Below are positions 55,496 through 63,757 of a stretch of DNA of 64,000 nucleotides, in pieces. The notes below the pieces were generated by a model, which searched no databases, was not told where the DNA came from, and was given only the letters and a program-made list of their open reading frames with translations. The DNA is taken from contig NZ_JAEQMG010000041.1 of NCBI RefSeq assembly GCF_016680995.1, positions 112,110 to 176,109 of the forward strand, given 5' to 3'. Within the stretch, counting starts at the first letter, position 1. Each line of letters begins with the position of its first letter. A program made the position numbers and the translations under genes. The DNA is from Ruminococcus difficilis (GTDB lineage: Bacteria > Bacillota_A > Clostridia > Oscillospirales > Acutalibacteraceae).

Positions 55496-57094
55496 TTATA
55501 TTTTTACAATTCCTTCATACTTCTCGCGAAGTGAGGGTAAACATCTCTTGCCGGGGTCGGAACCAAAATAATAAGGGTTCATCCAATCTTGTAGGTTATA
55601 CTCCATAATTAGGGGTTCAGCGTCATCCATTAAACCATTGCGTTTCTCTCCGCCACTGCGCGTTAAACGCCATGAATTTGAATATTCGGATTGTATGATT
55701 CTCCTCATGCCTTCCAAAAATGTGTTTCGCCCCTGCGGCTTTCCAGTACAATACTTCATGTACCAACTTTTATATAACTCATATAGGAATGAGTTAGGAA
55801 GCATTTTCCATTTGCATTGCCCTAAAATCTCGGCTAGGAAGTCGCGAATCGGGTCGTTGTTCTGCATGTATTTCTTTTTTAGTTCCTCACACTTTGCGGG
55901 AACTGTGTATTCGTCAAAAGCCCCCATTTCTAGGGCTTTTTTTACGACATATTCAAGTACCTCTTTTCGGCAGAGATAATCACGCTTTATAGCTTTATTT
56001 TCTTTGCCTGTAAACGATTTTTCAAAAGGTACGGTCAACATTCGACGATACGCGGATTCCGTACCGTCGCCAATGCGGACAAGGGAGTTGACGCAGTAAA
56101 TCTGTGTGCCGCGAAAACGAATAGCAACCGGCTCTTTAAACTTAGCCTGCACCGTCAAAACGTCATTTGTGATGGATGCTTTAAGCCCATCAATAGAAGC
56201 GGCGTAGCCCTTAACTGCATTCTCGTCAACAAAATTTGCTGACTTTCCAATAATCATAGACGTGTCGAATTTTTCCGCCCATTTTTCCAGAGAAATGGAC
56301 GCGCAGTTTTCCTCACCCATAATGTTTCTCAGTAGGGTAAGAAAAGTTCCCTTGCCGTTACACCCAGACGGAGCATAAAACAATATCATAACGTCTAACG
56401 AAACGCGTCTAATTACCGCGTTGATGATTTCCCAAAATAAGTCGTTGATTTCAGGGTCGTCGGCAATTTCGGCTAACCATGAATCCACATCAAAAGATGA
56501 TCCGTCAGGGTTGGATATAGAAATATTTGTTGCATAGGGATTATAACAAATGTTCGGTTTGCAAAGGAATACACGGTCTGGATTGAAATTCTCAAGCTTT
56601 CCGGTAGTAAAGTTGTATATTCCGTTTGCGACAATTGTCGAGTCGTAACGATTATCTGGTACAGCTTTCAAAGCTGTCTTTTCCAAGTCCGCTCTAATTT
56701 CATTGAAATCTCTAGAGGTCAAATCAAACTTGTATGCTTTAGCGATTGCGTACAACTCATCGTCGTCTTGGGTGTAGATACCCTCATTTTCGCCAGTAGC
56801 ACAATAAGTACATAAAATGCAATCCTTTCGCTTTGCGTGTACATTACCTGTGACAGAAATCATGCGCACAGGATAAAAAGCGCGTATCATTGCCGAAATT
56901 ATCGCATTCGGTAATTCAGTTGGCACACGCAAGCGCGGAGAACCAACCGCCGCATTATGCATAATCACCTCTGTCTGTATTTCGCCTAGCAATTCCTGCC
57001 GCGCTTTCTCAGGCGGCGGAACTCCTTTCGAGGAATACTTCTCGATTGACCTTTTAGCTACACTTTCGTATAACTCTCCTATGGCTCTAGCCAT
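55496..57094 (-). CDS. P4/D5-type phage or plasmid replication ATPase
   Basis: A 532-residue protein with an SF3-helicase-like domain: Walker A in FYAPSGCNGKGTFLTLL, Walker B-like VDENA region (KSANFVDENAVKG) and the following SITNDVLTVQAKFKEPVAIRFRGTQIYCVN. The N-terminal part has a Cys cluster (CILCTYC). C-terminal winged helix near 430-530. Such proteins start replication of satellites and integrative plasmids at a nearby origin. The start at 57094 has GAAGG upstream. Confidence 0.88.
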   Translation of the reverse strand: MARAIGELYESVAKRSIEKYSSKGVPPPEKARQELLGEIQTEVIMHNAAVGSPRLRVPTELPNAIISAMIRAFYPVRMISVTGNVHAKRKDCILCTYCATGENEGIYTQDDDELYAIAKAYKFDLTSRDFNEIRADLEKTALKAVPDNRYDSTIVANGIYNFTTGKLENFNPDRVFLCKPNICYNPYATNISISNPDGSSFDVDSWLAEIADDPEINDLFWEIINAVIRRVSLDVMILFYAPSGCNGKGTFLTLLRNIMGEENCASISLEKWAEKFDTSMIIGKSANFVDENAVKGYAASIDGLKASITNDVLTVQAKFKEPVAIRFRGTQIYCVNSLVRIGDGTESAYRRMLTVPFEKSFTGKENKAIKRDYLCRKEVLEYVVKKALEMGAFDEYTVPAKCEELKKKYMQNNDPIRDFLAEILGQCKWKMLPNSFLYELYKSWYMKYCTGKPQGRNTFLEGMRRIIQSEYSNSWRLTRSGGEKRNGLMDDAEPLIMEYNLQDWMNPYYFGSDPGKRCLPSLREKYEGIVKI

Positions 57095-57429
57095 ATAACT
57101 ACCTTCTTTCTTTTTTTGGATGTATCACATTTTTCACGAAAAAAGAAAAATGAGAACTTGCGCAAGGCAAATCCTCATTACACAACACATTATAGCGCAT
57201 TTTTCACATTTGTCAATAGCGTGCACGAAATTTTTTACAATATATTGTGTTATTTCGACGTTATTATATCATATATAGAATAATAATGTGTATTTTATTC
57301 TAAATTAGAATTAAATCACAATTTAACAAACAATTCAGTGGAACTCAACATATTGTTATAACACTGACTTGCGGTTTCACAGTACCGCCTTGAAGCGCAA
57401 CCGACTTTTATCAACTTTTGCGACTATTC

Positions 57430-57650
57430 GGCGACCTTTTCTTTTACAAAATCGGAAGAAAAAACGTGAGTATATGTGAGTTTTTTCGATATTGGCGACC
57501 TTTACTATCTTTTTTTCTATAAATATTGAAAACTAAAAATTATATTATATAAATAGATATAGCAAATAAAAGTCGTAAAGGTCGCTATGCTACCAGAAAC
57601 GGCTTAATGTCTAAGGTTTTTATAATTATTCCGCATTTTAAAAGGTCGCC
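57430..57650. other. Candidate replication origin of the element
   Basis: Two copies of GGCGACCTTT face right (57430-57440 and 57494-57503) and two copies of the reverse complement AAAGGTCGC(C) follow (57577-57585 and 57641-57650), enclosing about 70 bases of almost pure A and T (57505-57575). Symmetric iterons around an AT-rich stretch, upstream of a replication ATPase, suit an origin. No gene is seen from 57095 to 58038. Confidence 0.55.
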
Positions 57651-57675
57651 AAAAGAATCGCACGCCGCGAAACAT

Positions 57676-57892
57676 CATCGTCCGCACCGCCTGATCGGTA
57701 CGACAATGCGTTACACACTATCTTCTAACCTATGCATGTAGGGTTTTCATGCGTTAATTCTCGCGTGCGCGCATACGCGCATAAATATAATAATGTACCC
57801 GCGCGCGTGCGCGCGATATTTACTATATATATAATTAATATTAGATTTAAAGCATAGGGTTTATACTGCTATACAACATCGTCCGCACCGCC
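57676..57892. repeat. Direct repeats and alternating purine-pyrimidine tracts
   Basis: CATCGTCCGCACCGCC occurs at 57676-57691 and 57877-57892, 201 bases apart. Between them are GCGTGCGCGCATACGCGC (57768 on) and CGCGCGCGTGCGCGCG (57799 on), which are self-complementary. A similar CG/TG tract is at 62710-62735. No coding frame is apparent here. Confidence 0.6.
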
Positions 57893-57985
57893 GCAAACTG
57901 TATCGTCGAGGCAAAGCCGACGGCGGCAACCGCCTTTCAACTAATCCTACCCTTGTACTTTATATACTGCATACAAACAAAAAAT

Positions 57986-58021
57986 CCCACGTGATCACGC
58001 GCGTTGCGCGTGTCACGTGGG
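57986..58021 (-). terminator. Terminator of the four-helix-bundle gene
   Basis: CCCACGTGA pairs with TCACGTGGG with an inner CACGCGC/GCGTG stem; on the minus strand ATTTTTTTG follows. Confidence 0.8.
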
Positions 58022-58038
58022 CTTTCTTCTTCACATAT

Positions 58039-58395
58039 TTAAGATGACCTTTTCGATAATGTGCTGACGGATTTTGCTACTATCTTTATGATTTCCTCGA
58101 CGGCTCCGCTTGCACCCTTGTAATCTGCCTCGGCGAGGTAGCCGCTTTCATAAAGCACTTCGAGCCAATACTTTGTTTCGTTCGCTTCTTTCAAAGCTAT
58201 TTTCTGTTTATGAAGCAAATCGGCGGTGCTTTCTGCGTAATGGGCTTCGGCGAGGTTTGCCCCGATACTCGTTGCACTTCTTTTCAGTTGGTTGGTCATA
58301 TCTTTCTCGCCGTACCTTTTGCGGATAAAGTCTGAGAGAATCACAATTTTAGGAGCCAATTTTCGAGCTTTTGTAAACATAAGGCTTTCAGCCAT
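58039..58395 (-). CDS. Four-helix bundle protein (S23/Avd-like)
   Basis: A 118-residue helical protein of the TIGR02436 family: SLMFTKARKLAPKIVILSDFI, NQLKRSATSIGANLAEAHYAES, KIALKEANETKYWLEVLYESGYL and AVEEIIKIVAKSVSTL. Relatives are the rRNA intervening-sequence protein and the Avd factor of diversity-generating retroelements. No reverse transcriptase or template repeat is in the window, so Avd function is not supported. An upstream TTG (58401) is an alternative start; the GAGGTGA motif fits it as well. Confidence 0.85.
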   Translation of the reverse strand: MAESLMFTKARKLAPKIVILSDFIRKRYGEKDMTNQLKRSATSIGANLAEAHYAESTADLLHKQKIALKEANETKYWLEVLYESGYLAEADYKGASGAVEEIIKIVAKSVSTLSKRSS

Positions 58396-58511
58396 AAACA
58401 AAAATTCACCTCGGATTCAATGGGATACATTCTAATAGAATTATACCATTTTTCGAGGTGAATTTGATGTACTGGTTGTTAACTTTTTGGGAAAACCTTT
58501 TACCTTTTACC

Positions 58512-58531
58512 TTCCTGCCGCAAGGCAGGAA
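58512..58531 (-). terminator. Hairpin downstream of the surface protein
   Basis: TTCCTGCC pairs with GGCAGGAA around GCAA. It lies about 35 bases after the stop of the dockerin/FnIII gene; there is no strong T tract, so it is a weak terminator at best. Confidence 0.45.
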
Positions 58532-58565
58532 AATTACCTGTCCTAGGGTTGTTTGGTTTACCTAA

Positions 58566-61500
58566 TTACTTCTTATACAGGTCCGGACGAATCTCACTTT
58601 CATACAAGTGTTCATTCGTACTCTTTCTTGTAGCCTTCGAATCCGGTACCGCAGGCGTGTAGTTAGACGGTCTCTGCTTCACGAAGTTCGCGTCGATATT
58701 CTCATAGTAATATCTGTACTGACCGTCAATGGTGAATTCATAGCACAACGGGTCATAATACGGAATTTTATGGTCAACCAACGTGATGTGTTTGCCATAA
58801 TTATTACGTTTAGACCAGACGTCATACATAGACGTTCTTGCGTAAACACCGTTTGACGCAATGGTGATATTGACTGTGTTTCCTTCATGATGTGTGCTTG
58901 AGTGTTTAATTACCGCACTTCTGGTGCTTAGTGCATAATTACCGTCTTTATTGTAACCTTTCCATTCGTAAATACTTCCATTGTGTTGGAAGTTGGTACG
59001 AGCGGGAATGCGGTAACCGTTGACAAGGGACATGTTTACTGAGTCTTTGATATAGTCTTTGCCCGTACGGTCATCATGACCAATCTGGAATAATTCGAAA
59101 TCACCCCAAGTTTTCCAGTTGAGATTTCTCTGTTCCGCATATAATTCAAGAGATTTGGTTTTGATACCGTCGTCTCTGAAAGACGCTCCCTGGAAGTAAG
59201 CATTGTTTTCTGTATAATACTCATAGTCACGACCGGTCCAGGTGTAGGACTTGGTCTGGCCTCTGGGCGCTGCCGGGACAGTGTCGGAGTAAGAAGAGTT
59301 TGCAGAACCGGATGCAATTGCAGACGGGTCATTGGCCCTTCTGTCCAATCTGGGCTGAATAGCAAACTCGTATTTGGTATTGTTATCAAGCATGTTCCAG
59401 TCATAGCAGGAATTGTACTCGTTACCGTACCAGTTAGGCAGAGTGTATACGAGAGTGGAGAGATTAGTCGTTGTGACGGCTTTGTTTACCATCGCAACCG
59501 TCTTGTTCTCGGTGTAGTAGCTGTAGCTCGTATAGCCTTTATCTGTCACGAGGAGGAAACCGATGACCGCCCAGTCATTGTATTTCTCGTCATAAGTCCA
59601 TCTGCCGTCAAACCAGTTATACATGGGGACATGATTGTGTTTATCTCCCTCATTGGGAATCTGAGTGAGCTTATTGACAGACTTCGCGTCAGTTGTCTTG
59701 ACCCAGATATCATAGATTTTGATATTATTGTCAACAGGCTTGAAGGAGATTTCCAGAGCACCGTCCGCTTGCATAAGCGGAGCAGGGTCAGTCTTTTCGC
59801 TTGCCGGCATAGTATTATCCAACTGCTGAGGATGGATTTCCTTCGTATAGCTTACCTTCTGAATAGAAGAGATGCTCGGAGCAGTTGTAACAGTGGGATA
59901 GTAATCATACGCCCAGTTGGTATCGACAATACTCCAATACTGATAATAATTAGCATTGTCACTCTGTTCGTAATTCATCAGACCGGATGGCCAGTTGACA
60001 CGCCAGCATCTATAAGCTGAAGCCGGGCAGTTGTCTGCGCCTTTGTGATAAGGCTGATGACTCATACAAGCTTCGTCAGGGCTGATTTTGCCCATCAGAT
60101 TAGTCTGGTATGCGTTCTTCATCCATTTACTGCAGACATTGCAGAAGTTGATGTCTCTGTTGACAGTAAAGATAGTGCGGATACGTTCGTTACCTCTGCG
60201 GCTGATAGCCTTCTGCACAGTAGTTGTACTGACAGGCTTTGCAGTTGTGACAGCTGTGTTGTTCTTATACGCGATGACGGCCGTGAGGAACGTCTCGCCG
60301 TAGTAAGACTGGTTTGCCTTTTTCGTGAACACGTGGTTCATCGTAGTAGAGGTCGTTGTAACGGTCTTCGTGTCAAAGGGATTGTTAATACCCTGACTCG
60401 CGAAGTAAGTCTTAACAACGTACTTCGTAGCTCCTGTTACGGCGCTCCATGATACGGAAATCTTGCCGTCATAGACATGAACAGTAGGAGTGACGGTTCC
60501 GGTAGGAGTCGGTTCCGTAGGCTTTACGGTAGGTGCCTGTGTGGCAGGCTGAGTGGGAGCCTGTGTGGGAGGCACTGAGGGGGAATAGGTATGAGTTAAA
60601 AGGGAAGAAAACGGCGAAAGGTGCTTTTGATGGTCAGCCGTCACGCAACGGACGGCGTAGCTGTATGACGATCCGCCTTTGACGTTCGTGTCAGTATAAG
60701 ACAAAGCGGTCGTATCTGCCAAGTGGTACCACTTGCCGCCCGACTTTTGGAATACGCGGTAGAGCGGTGCGCCAGATACCTTGTTCCATGACAGCTTGAT
60801 ACCGTCAGCGGCAGAAGCGGCGGTTACGGCAGGAGCGGAATAGTTGTTTGATTCGGGGAGCGCGAGCGTGACATTTTTCTTGCCGACCGTGACGGTGGAC
60901 GGTATCGCGACAGACGCGACCTTCCTCATTATAAAGGTTGCGTCGGAGATATCGAAATCATCGGACGGATTCACGTTGCCGAGTGTAGCGACCGCGTTGT
61001 TGGTATCGGTTTTGAGGTTGGCAAGAACATACTGAATCATGGTAGCGTCCATGACGGTGACCTGTCCGTCAAGGTCTGTGTCGCCCGCGGTATAAATCGC
61101 CGATTCGCCCAATGGAACAGGCGAGTAAACATACCGCCAACCGCTATTGTTATAAGAGCTGGTAAAGCGGCTTTCATCAGCGCTGATACAGCGAACGGTA
61201 TAGGTGTAGGTTGTGCCTTTGGTTACATCGGTATCGAGGTATGAGGTCGCGGCGGTAGTGGTCATCTTGACCCAGTTGCCGTTGCCATTCTTATAATACA
61301 CACGATACTTGGCGGCATTGGGAACCTTGCCCCATGTGATTTTAACACCGTTCGTCATACTCTCTAATTTGGTGATTTGGGGCGTGTCCATATTATATGT
61401 ATACGTCCATCCCGCAGAATAAAAATCACTGGTGAATTCGGTCATCTTCGCGTTCATACAGCGAACGGTATAGGTATAGGTTGTACCCGAGCTAACATTG

Positions 61501-62153
61501 GGATGAACAAATGAATTAGAAGAAGTTTCGCCTATCTTCGTCCATCCGTCACTGCTCTTGTAGTAGACGCGATATACCTCTGCGCCCGATACTTTTCCCC
61601 AAGTGATTTTCACGCCGCTGTCAACGCTGTCAAAGCCGGTAATCATGGGGGTGCTGAGCTTGGTCGGCTTGGGTGCCGTGGTGGGTTTTGTGGTAGGCGC
61701 GACCGTCGGCTTCGGAGCTGTTGTGGGCTTTGTGGTAGGAGCAACCGTCGGCTGAGTGGAATTCGAGTATTTGATAAAGGTGTCGCCATAACCGGTGACA
61801 GGGTCTTTGTTTTTGTCCGCGCCGAACACATAAAAATAGTAGGTAGTGCCGACCTTGACGTTCTTGTAAAGCAGACTGCATGAGGTGGTGTAGGTCGTTT
61901 CAACATCGTCGGCAGTACATATATTAATACCGTACTGATACGCGCCGACGTTCGACCATTCCAGATAGATTCCGTTACTGCGGTTTTCTATCTTAGTGAT
62001 TGTCGGAGCGTCCACACCGCTGTCGGCGAGCTGTGAAACATCCGCGCCGCTGTCGGCGAGATTGTCGGAGTTCGCGGCGGCAGTCGGCAGGGCGGTCAAG
62101 ACCGTGAGCACCACAATCAGAACCGCGAGAAACAGGGATAGCTTTTTCTTCAT
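58566..62153 (-). CDS. Large secreted FnIII/dockerin protein
   Basis: 1195 residues: signal peptide (1-27), FnIII-like domains with Thr/Pro linkers (PTTKPTTAPKP, repeated), a dockerin-like pair of loops (GDTDLDGQVTVMDATMIQYVL, second loop GNVNPSDDFDISDATF weaker), another FnIII, a second Thr/Pro linker, FnIII, then about 600 residues of no family I know. That last part has a Cys motif (CNVCSKW) and many Trp, Tyr and Asn. The dockerin implies a cohesin partner. The ATG at 62153 has AAAGGA eight bases upstream. It is carried on the mobile element. Confidence 0.8.
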   Translation of the reverse strand: MKKKLSLFLAVLIVVLTVLTALPTAAANSDNLADSGADVSQLADSGVDAPTITKIENRSNGIYLEWSNVGAYQYGINICTADDVETTYTTSCSLLYKNVKVGTTYYFYVFGADKNKDPVTGYGDTFIKYSNSTQPTVAPTTKPTTAPKPTVAPTTKPTTAPKPTKLSTPMITGFDSVDSGVKITWGKVSGAEVYRVYYKSSDGWTKIGETSSNSFVHPNVSSGTTYTYTVRCMNAKMTEFTSDFYSAGWTYTYNMDTPQITKLESMTNGVKITWGKVPNAAKYRVYYKNGNGNWVKMTTTAATSYLDTDVTKGTTYTYTVRCISADESRFTSSYNNSGWRYVYSPVPLGESAIYTAGDTDLDGQVTVMDATMIQYVLANLKTDTNNAVATLGNVNPSDDFDISDATFIMRKVASVAIPSTVTVGKKNVTLALPESNNYSAPAVTAASAADGIKLSWNKVSGAPLYRVFQKSGGKWYHLADTTALSYTDTNVKGGSSYSYAVRCVTADHQKHLSPFSSLLTHTYSPSVPPTQAPTQPATQAPTVKPTEPTPTGTVTPTVHVYDGKISVSWSAVTGATKYVVKTYFASQGINNPFDTKTVTTTSTTMNHVFTKKANQSYYGETFLTAVIAYKNNTAVTTAKPVSTTTVQKAISRRGNERIRTIFTVNRDINFCNVCSKWMKNAYQTNLMGKISPDEACMSHQPYHKGADNCPASAYRCWRVNWPSGLMNYEQSDNANYYQYWSIVDTNWAYDYYPTVTTAPSISSIQKVSYTKEIHPQQLDNTMPASEKTDPAPLMQADGALEISFKPVDNNIKIYDIWVKTTDAKSVNKLTQIPNEGDKHNHVPMYNWFDGRWTYDEKYNDWAVIGFLLVTDKGYTSYSYYTENKTVAMVNKAVTTTNLSTLVYTLPNWYGNEYNSCYDWNMLDNNTKYEFAIQPRLDRRANDPSAIASGSANSSYSDTVPAAPRGQTKSYTWTGRDYEYYTENNAYFQGASFRDDGIKTKSLELYAEQRNLNWKTWGDFELFQIGHDDRTGKDYIKDSVNMSLVNGYRIPARTNFQHNGSIYEWKGYNKDGNYALSTRSAVIKHSSTHHEGNTVNITIASNGVYARTSMYDVWSKRNNYGKHITLVDHKIPYYDPLCYEFTIDGQYRYYYENIDANFVKQRPSNYTPAVPDSKATRKSTNEHLYESEIRPDLYKK

Positions 62154-62261
62154 TTTCATCTTCCTTTCTTGGGCTTTTCTATTGAAATAGATGATTAGAA
62201 GAATAGAAAAGTTTTTATGTTTTACAAATATATATACACGCATACTTGCTGTGTGTGACAA

Positions 62262-62416
62262 ATAAAAAAGCGCAAGCCGAAGCCTGCGCCAAAAACACAG
62301 CTCCGATTGTTGCGACACAATTTCCGAATCACTAATATAGCAAGTGGAATAGAGCGTGTGTTTTTAAAAAGAAAACACACACTATATTAGTGATACAATC
62401 TATAAAATTGTGTCGC
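62262..62416 (-). ncRNA. Structured small RNA 1 of a tandem pair
   Basis: About 155 nt from a predicted start at 62416. The 5' GCGACACAATTT pairs with AAATTGTGTCGC; inside, CACTAATATAG pairs with CTATATTAGTG and GTGTGTTTT with AAAACACAC. A linker with GAGCTGTGTTTTT follows, then a terminator, GCGCAGGC-TTCG-GCTTGCGC plus TTTTTT. The promoter is TTGCAT (62446-62451), 17 bases, TATATT (62423-62428). No open frame of note. Sequence does not match an RNA family I recognise. Confidence 0.75.
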
Positions 62417-62422
62417 AAGACC

Positions 62423-62451
62423 AATATATCACAAGATTATTGAAAATGCAA
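62423..62451 (-). promoter_or_regulatory. Promoter of small RNA 1
   Basis: -35 TTGCAT, 17-base spacer, -10 TATATT, six bases before the first G of the stem. The -35 box overlaps the T tract that ends RNA 2. Confidence 0.75.
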
Positions 62452-62634
62452 TAAAAAAAGCGTAGCTCAACGAATCGAGCCACGCCGAAAAACACATAGC
62501 TCATTCTTGTTGCTACACAATTACATTTCACTGCTATCATTACGGCATTGAAAAGCGAGCTTGCATTTTTACCAAAGAAAAATGAAGCATAACGATAGCA
62601 AAAGTATTTGCATATTAAAATGTAATTATGTAGC
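62451..62634 (-). ncRNA. Structured small RNA 2 of a tandem pair
   Basis: About 184 nt with the same plan. The 5' GCTACATAATTACATTT pairs with AAATGTAATTGTGTAGC (one G-U), an inner stem pairs TGCTATCGTTA with TAATGATAGCA, and CATTTTT with AAAAATG. The linker is GAGCTATGTGTTTTT, the terminator GCGTGGCTC...GAGCTACGC plus TTTTTTTATT. The stem bases differ from RNA 1 but pair, and the linker is kept. Confidence 0.75.
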
Positions 62635-62640
62635 AAATAA

Positions 62641-62670
62641 ATCATACCACAAAAGTATACCAAAAAGCAA
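62641..62670 (-). promoter_or_regulatory. Promoter of small RNA 2
   Basis: -35 TTGCTT (62665-62670), 18-base spacer, -10 TATGAT (62641-62646), again six bases before the first G of the stem. Confidence 0.75.
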
Positions 62671-62744
62671 TCCTTATTATAAAAATATAAGTAATATAAT
62701 ATAGTATTTCATGCGTGCATACGCGCGTGCGCGCATACATTTAT

Positions 62745-62785
62745 ATCCCATCCCGACGCACGCTTGCGTGCGATCGGGATGGGAT
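62745..62785. repeat. Perfect palindrome in the mobile element
   Basis: ATCCCATCCCGA and TCGGGATGGGAT enclose a second arm pair, CGCACGC/GTGCG, around TTGC. The 12-bp outer stem is exact, with no T tract on either strand, so it is more like a protein-binding or cruciform site than a terminator. Confidence 0.6.
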
Positions 62786-62930
62786 CACTAGAGATTTCAA
62801 GCATTACAAAGAATACAAGGGTCAGTTTTTGATGATAATGCAACGACTGACAGAACAAAAAAGTCGCAATCTCGATTGCGAGGGTCGGCGGGCGAGAATA
62901 TGGATTAAGGGAGCTTTCGCTCCCTCAACC

Positions 62931-63425
62931 TTATACAACTGCTTTCAGCTTCTTTTCTTCCTCGGCTTTGGCTGAGTAGCTCTGACTGCCGAACATATCA
63001 CGGATTTCATCAAGTGTTAGCTCTCGATGGCTACGCTTGCGATACGGCTCAGAATGATAATACCATGCTTTCTTTTTGTGCGCCCATCGGAATTTTAACG
63101 ATTTCAAAACGTCCTTGTAAGGCTGAGTGTTTCCGCTTGCCCAAATCCATGAGCCGCACAACTCAACGTGTACGCCGTTCAGTTTGACAAGGGTATTGAT
63201 AATGTTGATGAACTCCTGCGGCGTTTCGTCCGTTTCTTTGGTGTAGGTCTCTCCCTGCGCGTTCTGGTGAACATTTTTGAGCCGCTCCCACAGCTTTTCG
63301 TATTCTGCTTGCATAACCTTGAATTCTTCGGCGTTGCCGCCGAGGTCGGGGTGTAGCTTCTTCGCCCACGTCCGATATGCTTTTTTTAGCTCCTCGGCGG
63401 TTTTACAGTCTGTAAAATATCTCAT
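62931..63425 (-). CDS. J-domain (DnaJ-like) protein
   Basis: A 164-residue protein. The N-terminal ~60 residues are a J domain with HPD in WAKKLHPDLGG and a helix IV; the rest (VKLNGVHVELCGSWIWASGNTQPYKDVLKSLKFRWAHKKKAWYYHS) is a small domain seen with J domains in mobile elements of Firmicutes. It overlaps the DUF3846 gene by four bases (ATGA type). Confidence 0.88.
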   Translation of the reverse strand: MRYFTDCKTAEELKKAYRTWAKKLHPDLGGNAEEFKVMQAEYEKLWERLKNVHQNAQGETYTKETDETPQEFINIINTLVKLNGVHVELCGSWIWASGNTQPYKDVLKSLKFRWAHKKKAWYYHSEPYRKRSHRELTLDEIRDMFGSQSYSAKAEEEKKLKAVV

Positions 63426-63757
63426 ATTCTGACCCCCTTTGCGCTGAATTTTTCAATGTACTTCTGAATGAGATTGTCGGGCATGCTCTCAAAGTTCTCG
63501 CTGTCCGCAGGGGCGTAACAGAGGAAAAAGTCGCCACAAATGAAATCACAAATGCCATTGTTACGATTCAGTAAAAAGCGGTTCGGGGTTAAACCTTCGA
63601 GCTTGCCTTCCTCGTTGCAGACAAGAGCCACATCGGGGTCATCGAACGGATAAACGGCTTCGATGTACCCTCCGACGATTTTCTGCATAGCTTCTAAGGT
63701 GTGTTCGATTTCCATTACTTTTGGATTCTGAAAGGGTTTTACTACGATAATTTTCAT
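63422..63757 (-). CDS. DUF3846 domain protein
   Basis: A 111-residue protein: IIVVKPFQNPKVMEIEHTLEAMQKIVGGYIEAVYPFDDPDVALVCNEEGKLEGLTPNRFL and DFICGDFFLCYAPADSENFESM, the usual DUF3846 pattern. The family is common on conjugative elements and phages; its function is unknown. GGAG lies upstream of the ATG. Confidence 0.88.
   Translation of the reverse strand: MKIIVVKPFQNPKVMEIEHTLEAMQKIVGGYIEAVYPFDDPDVALVCNEEGKLEGLTPNRFLLNRNNGICDFICGDFFLCYAPADSENFESMPDNLIQKYIEKFSAKGVRI

Noticed and set aside
57095..58038. Possible small genes in the 940-base gap of the element
   Set aside because: The frames are short, AT-rich and lack ribosome sites; the repeats there suit an origin or regulatory region better.
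58039..58395. Diversity-generating retroelement (Avd-like protein next to a large surface protein)
   Set aside because: No reverse transcriptase, no template/variable repeat and no C-type lectin end were found; the four-helix family also occurs without retroelements.
62715..62975. Plus-strand frame of 86 codons
   Set aside because: It runs through the palindrome and the end of the J-domain gene and has no ribosome site.
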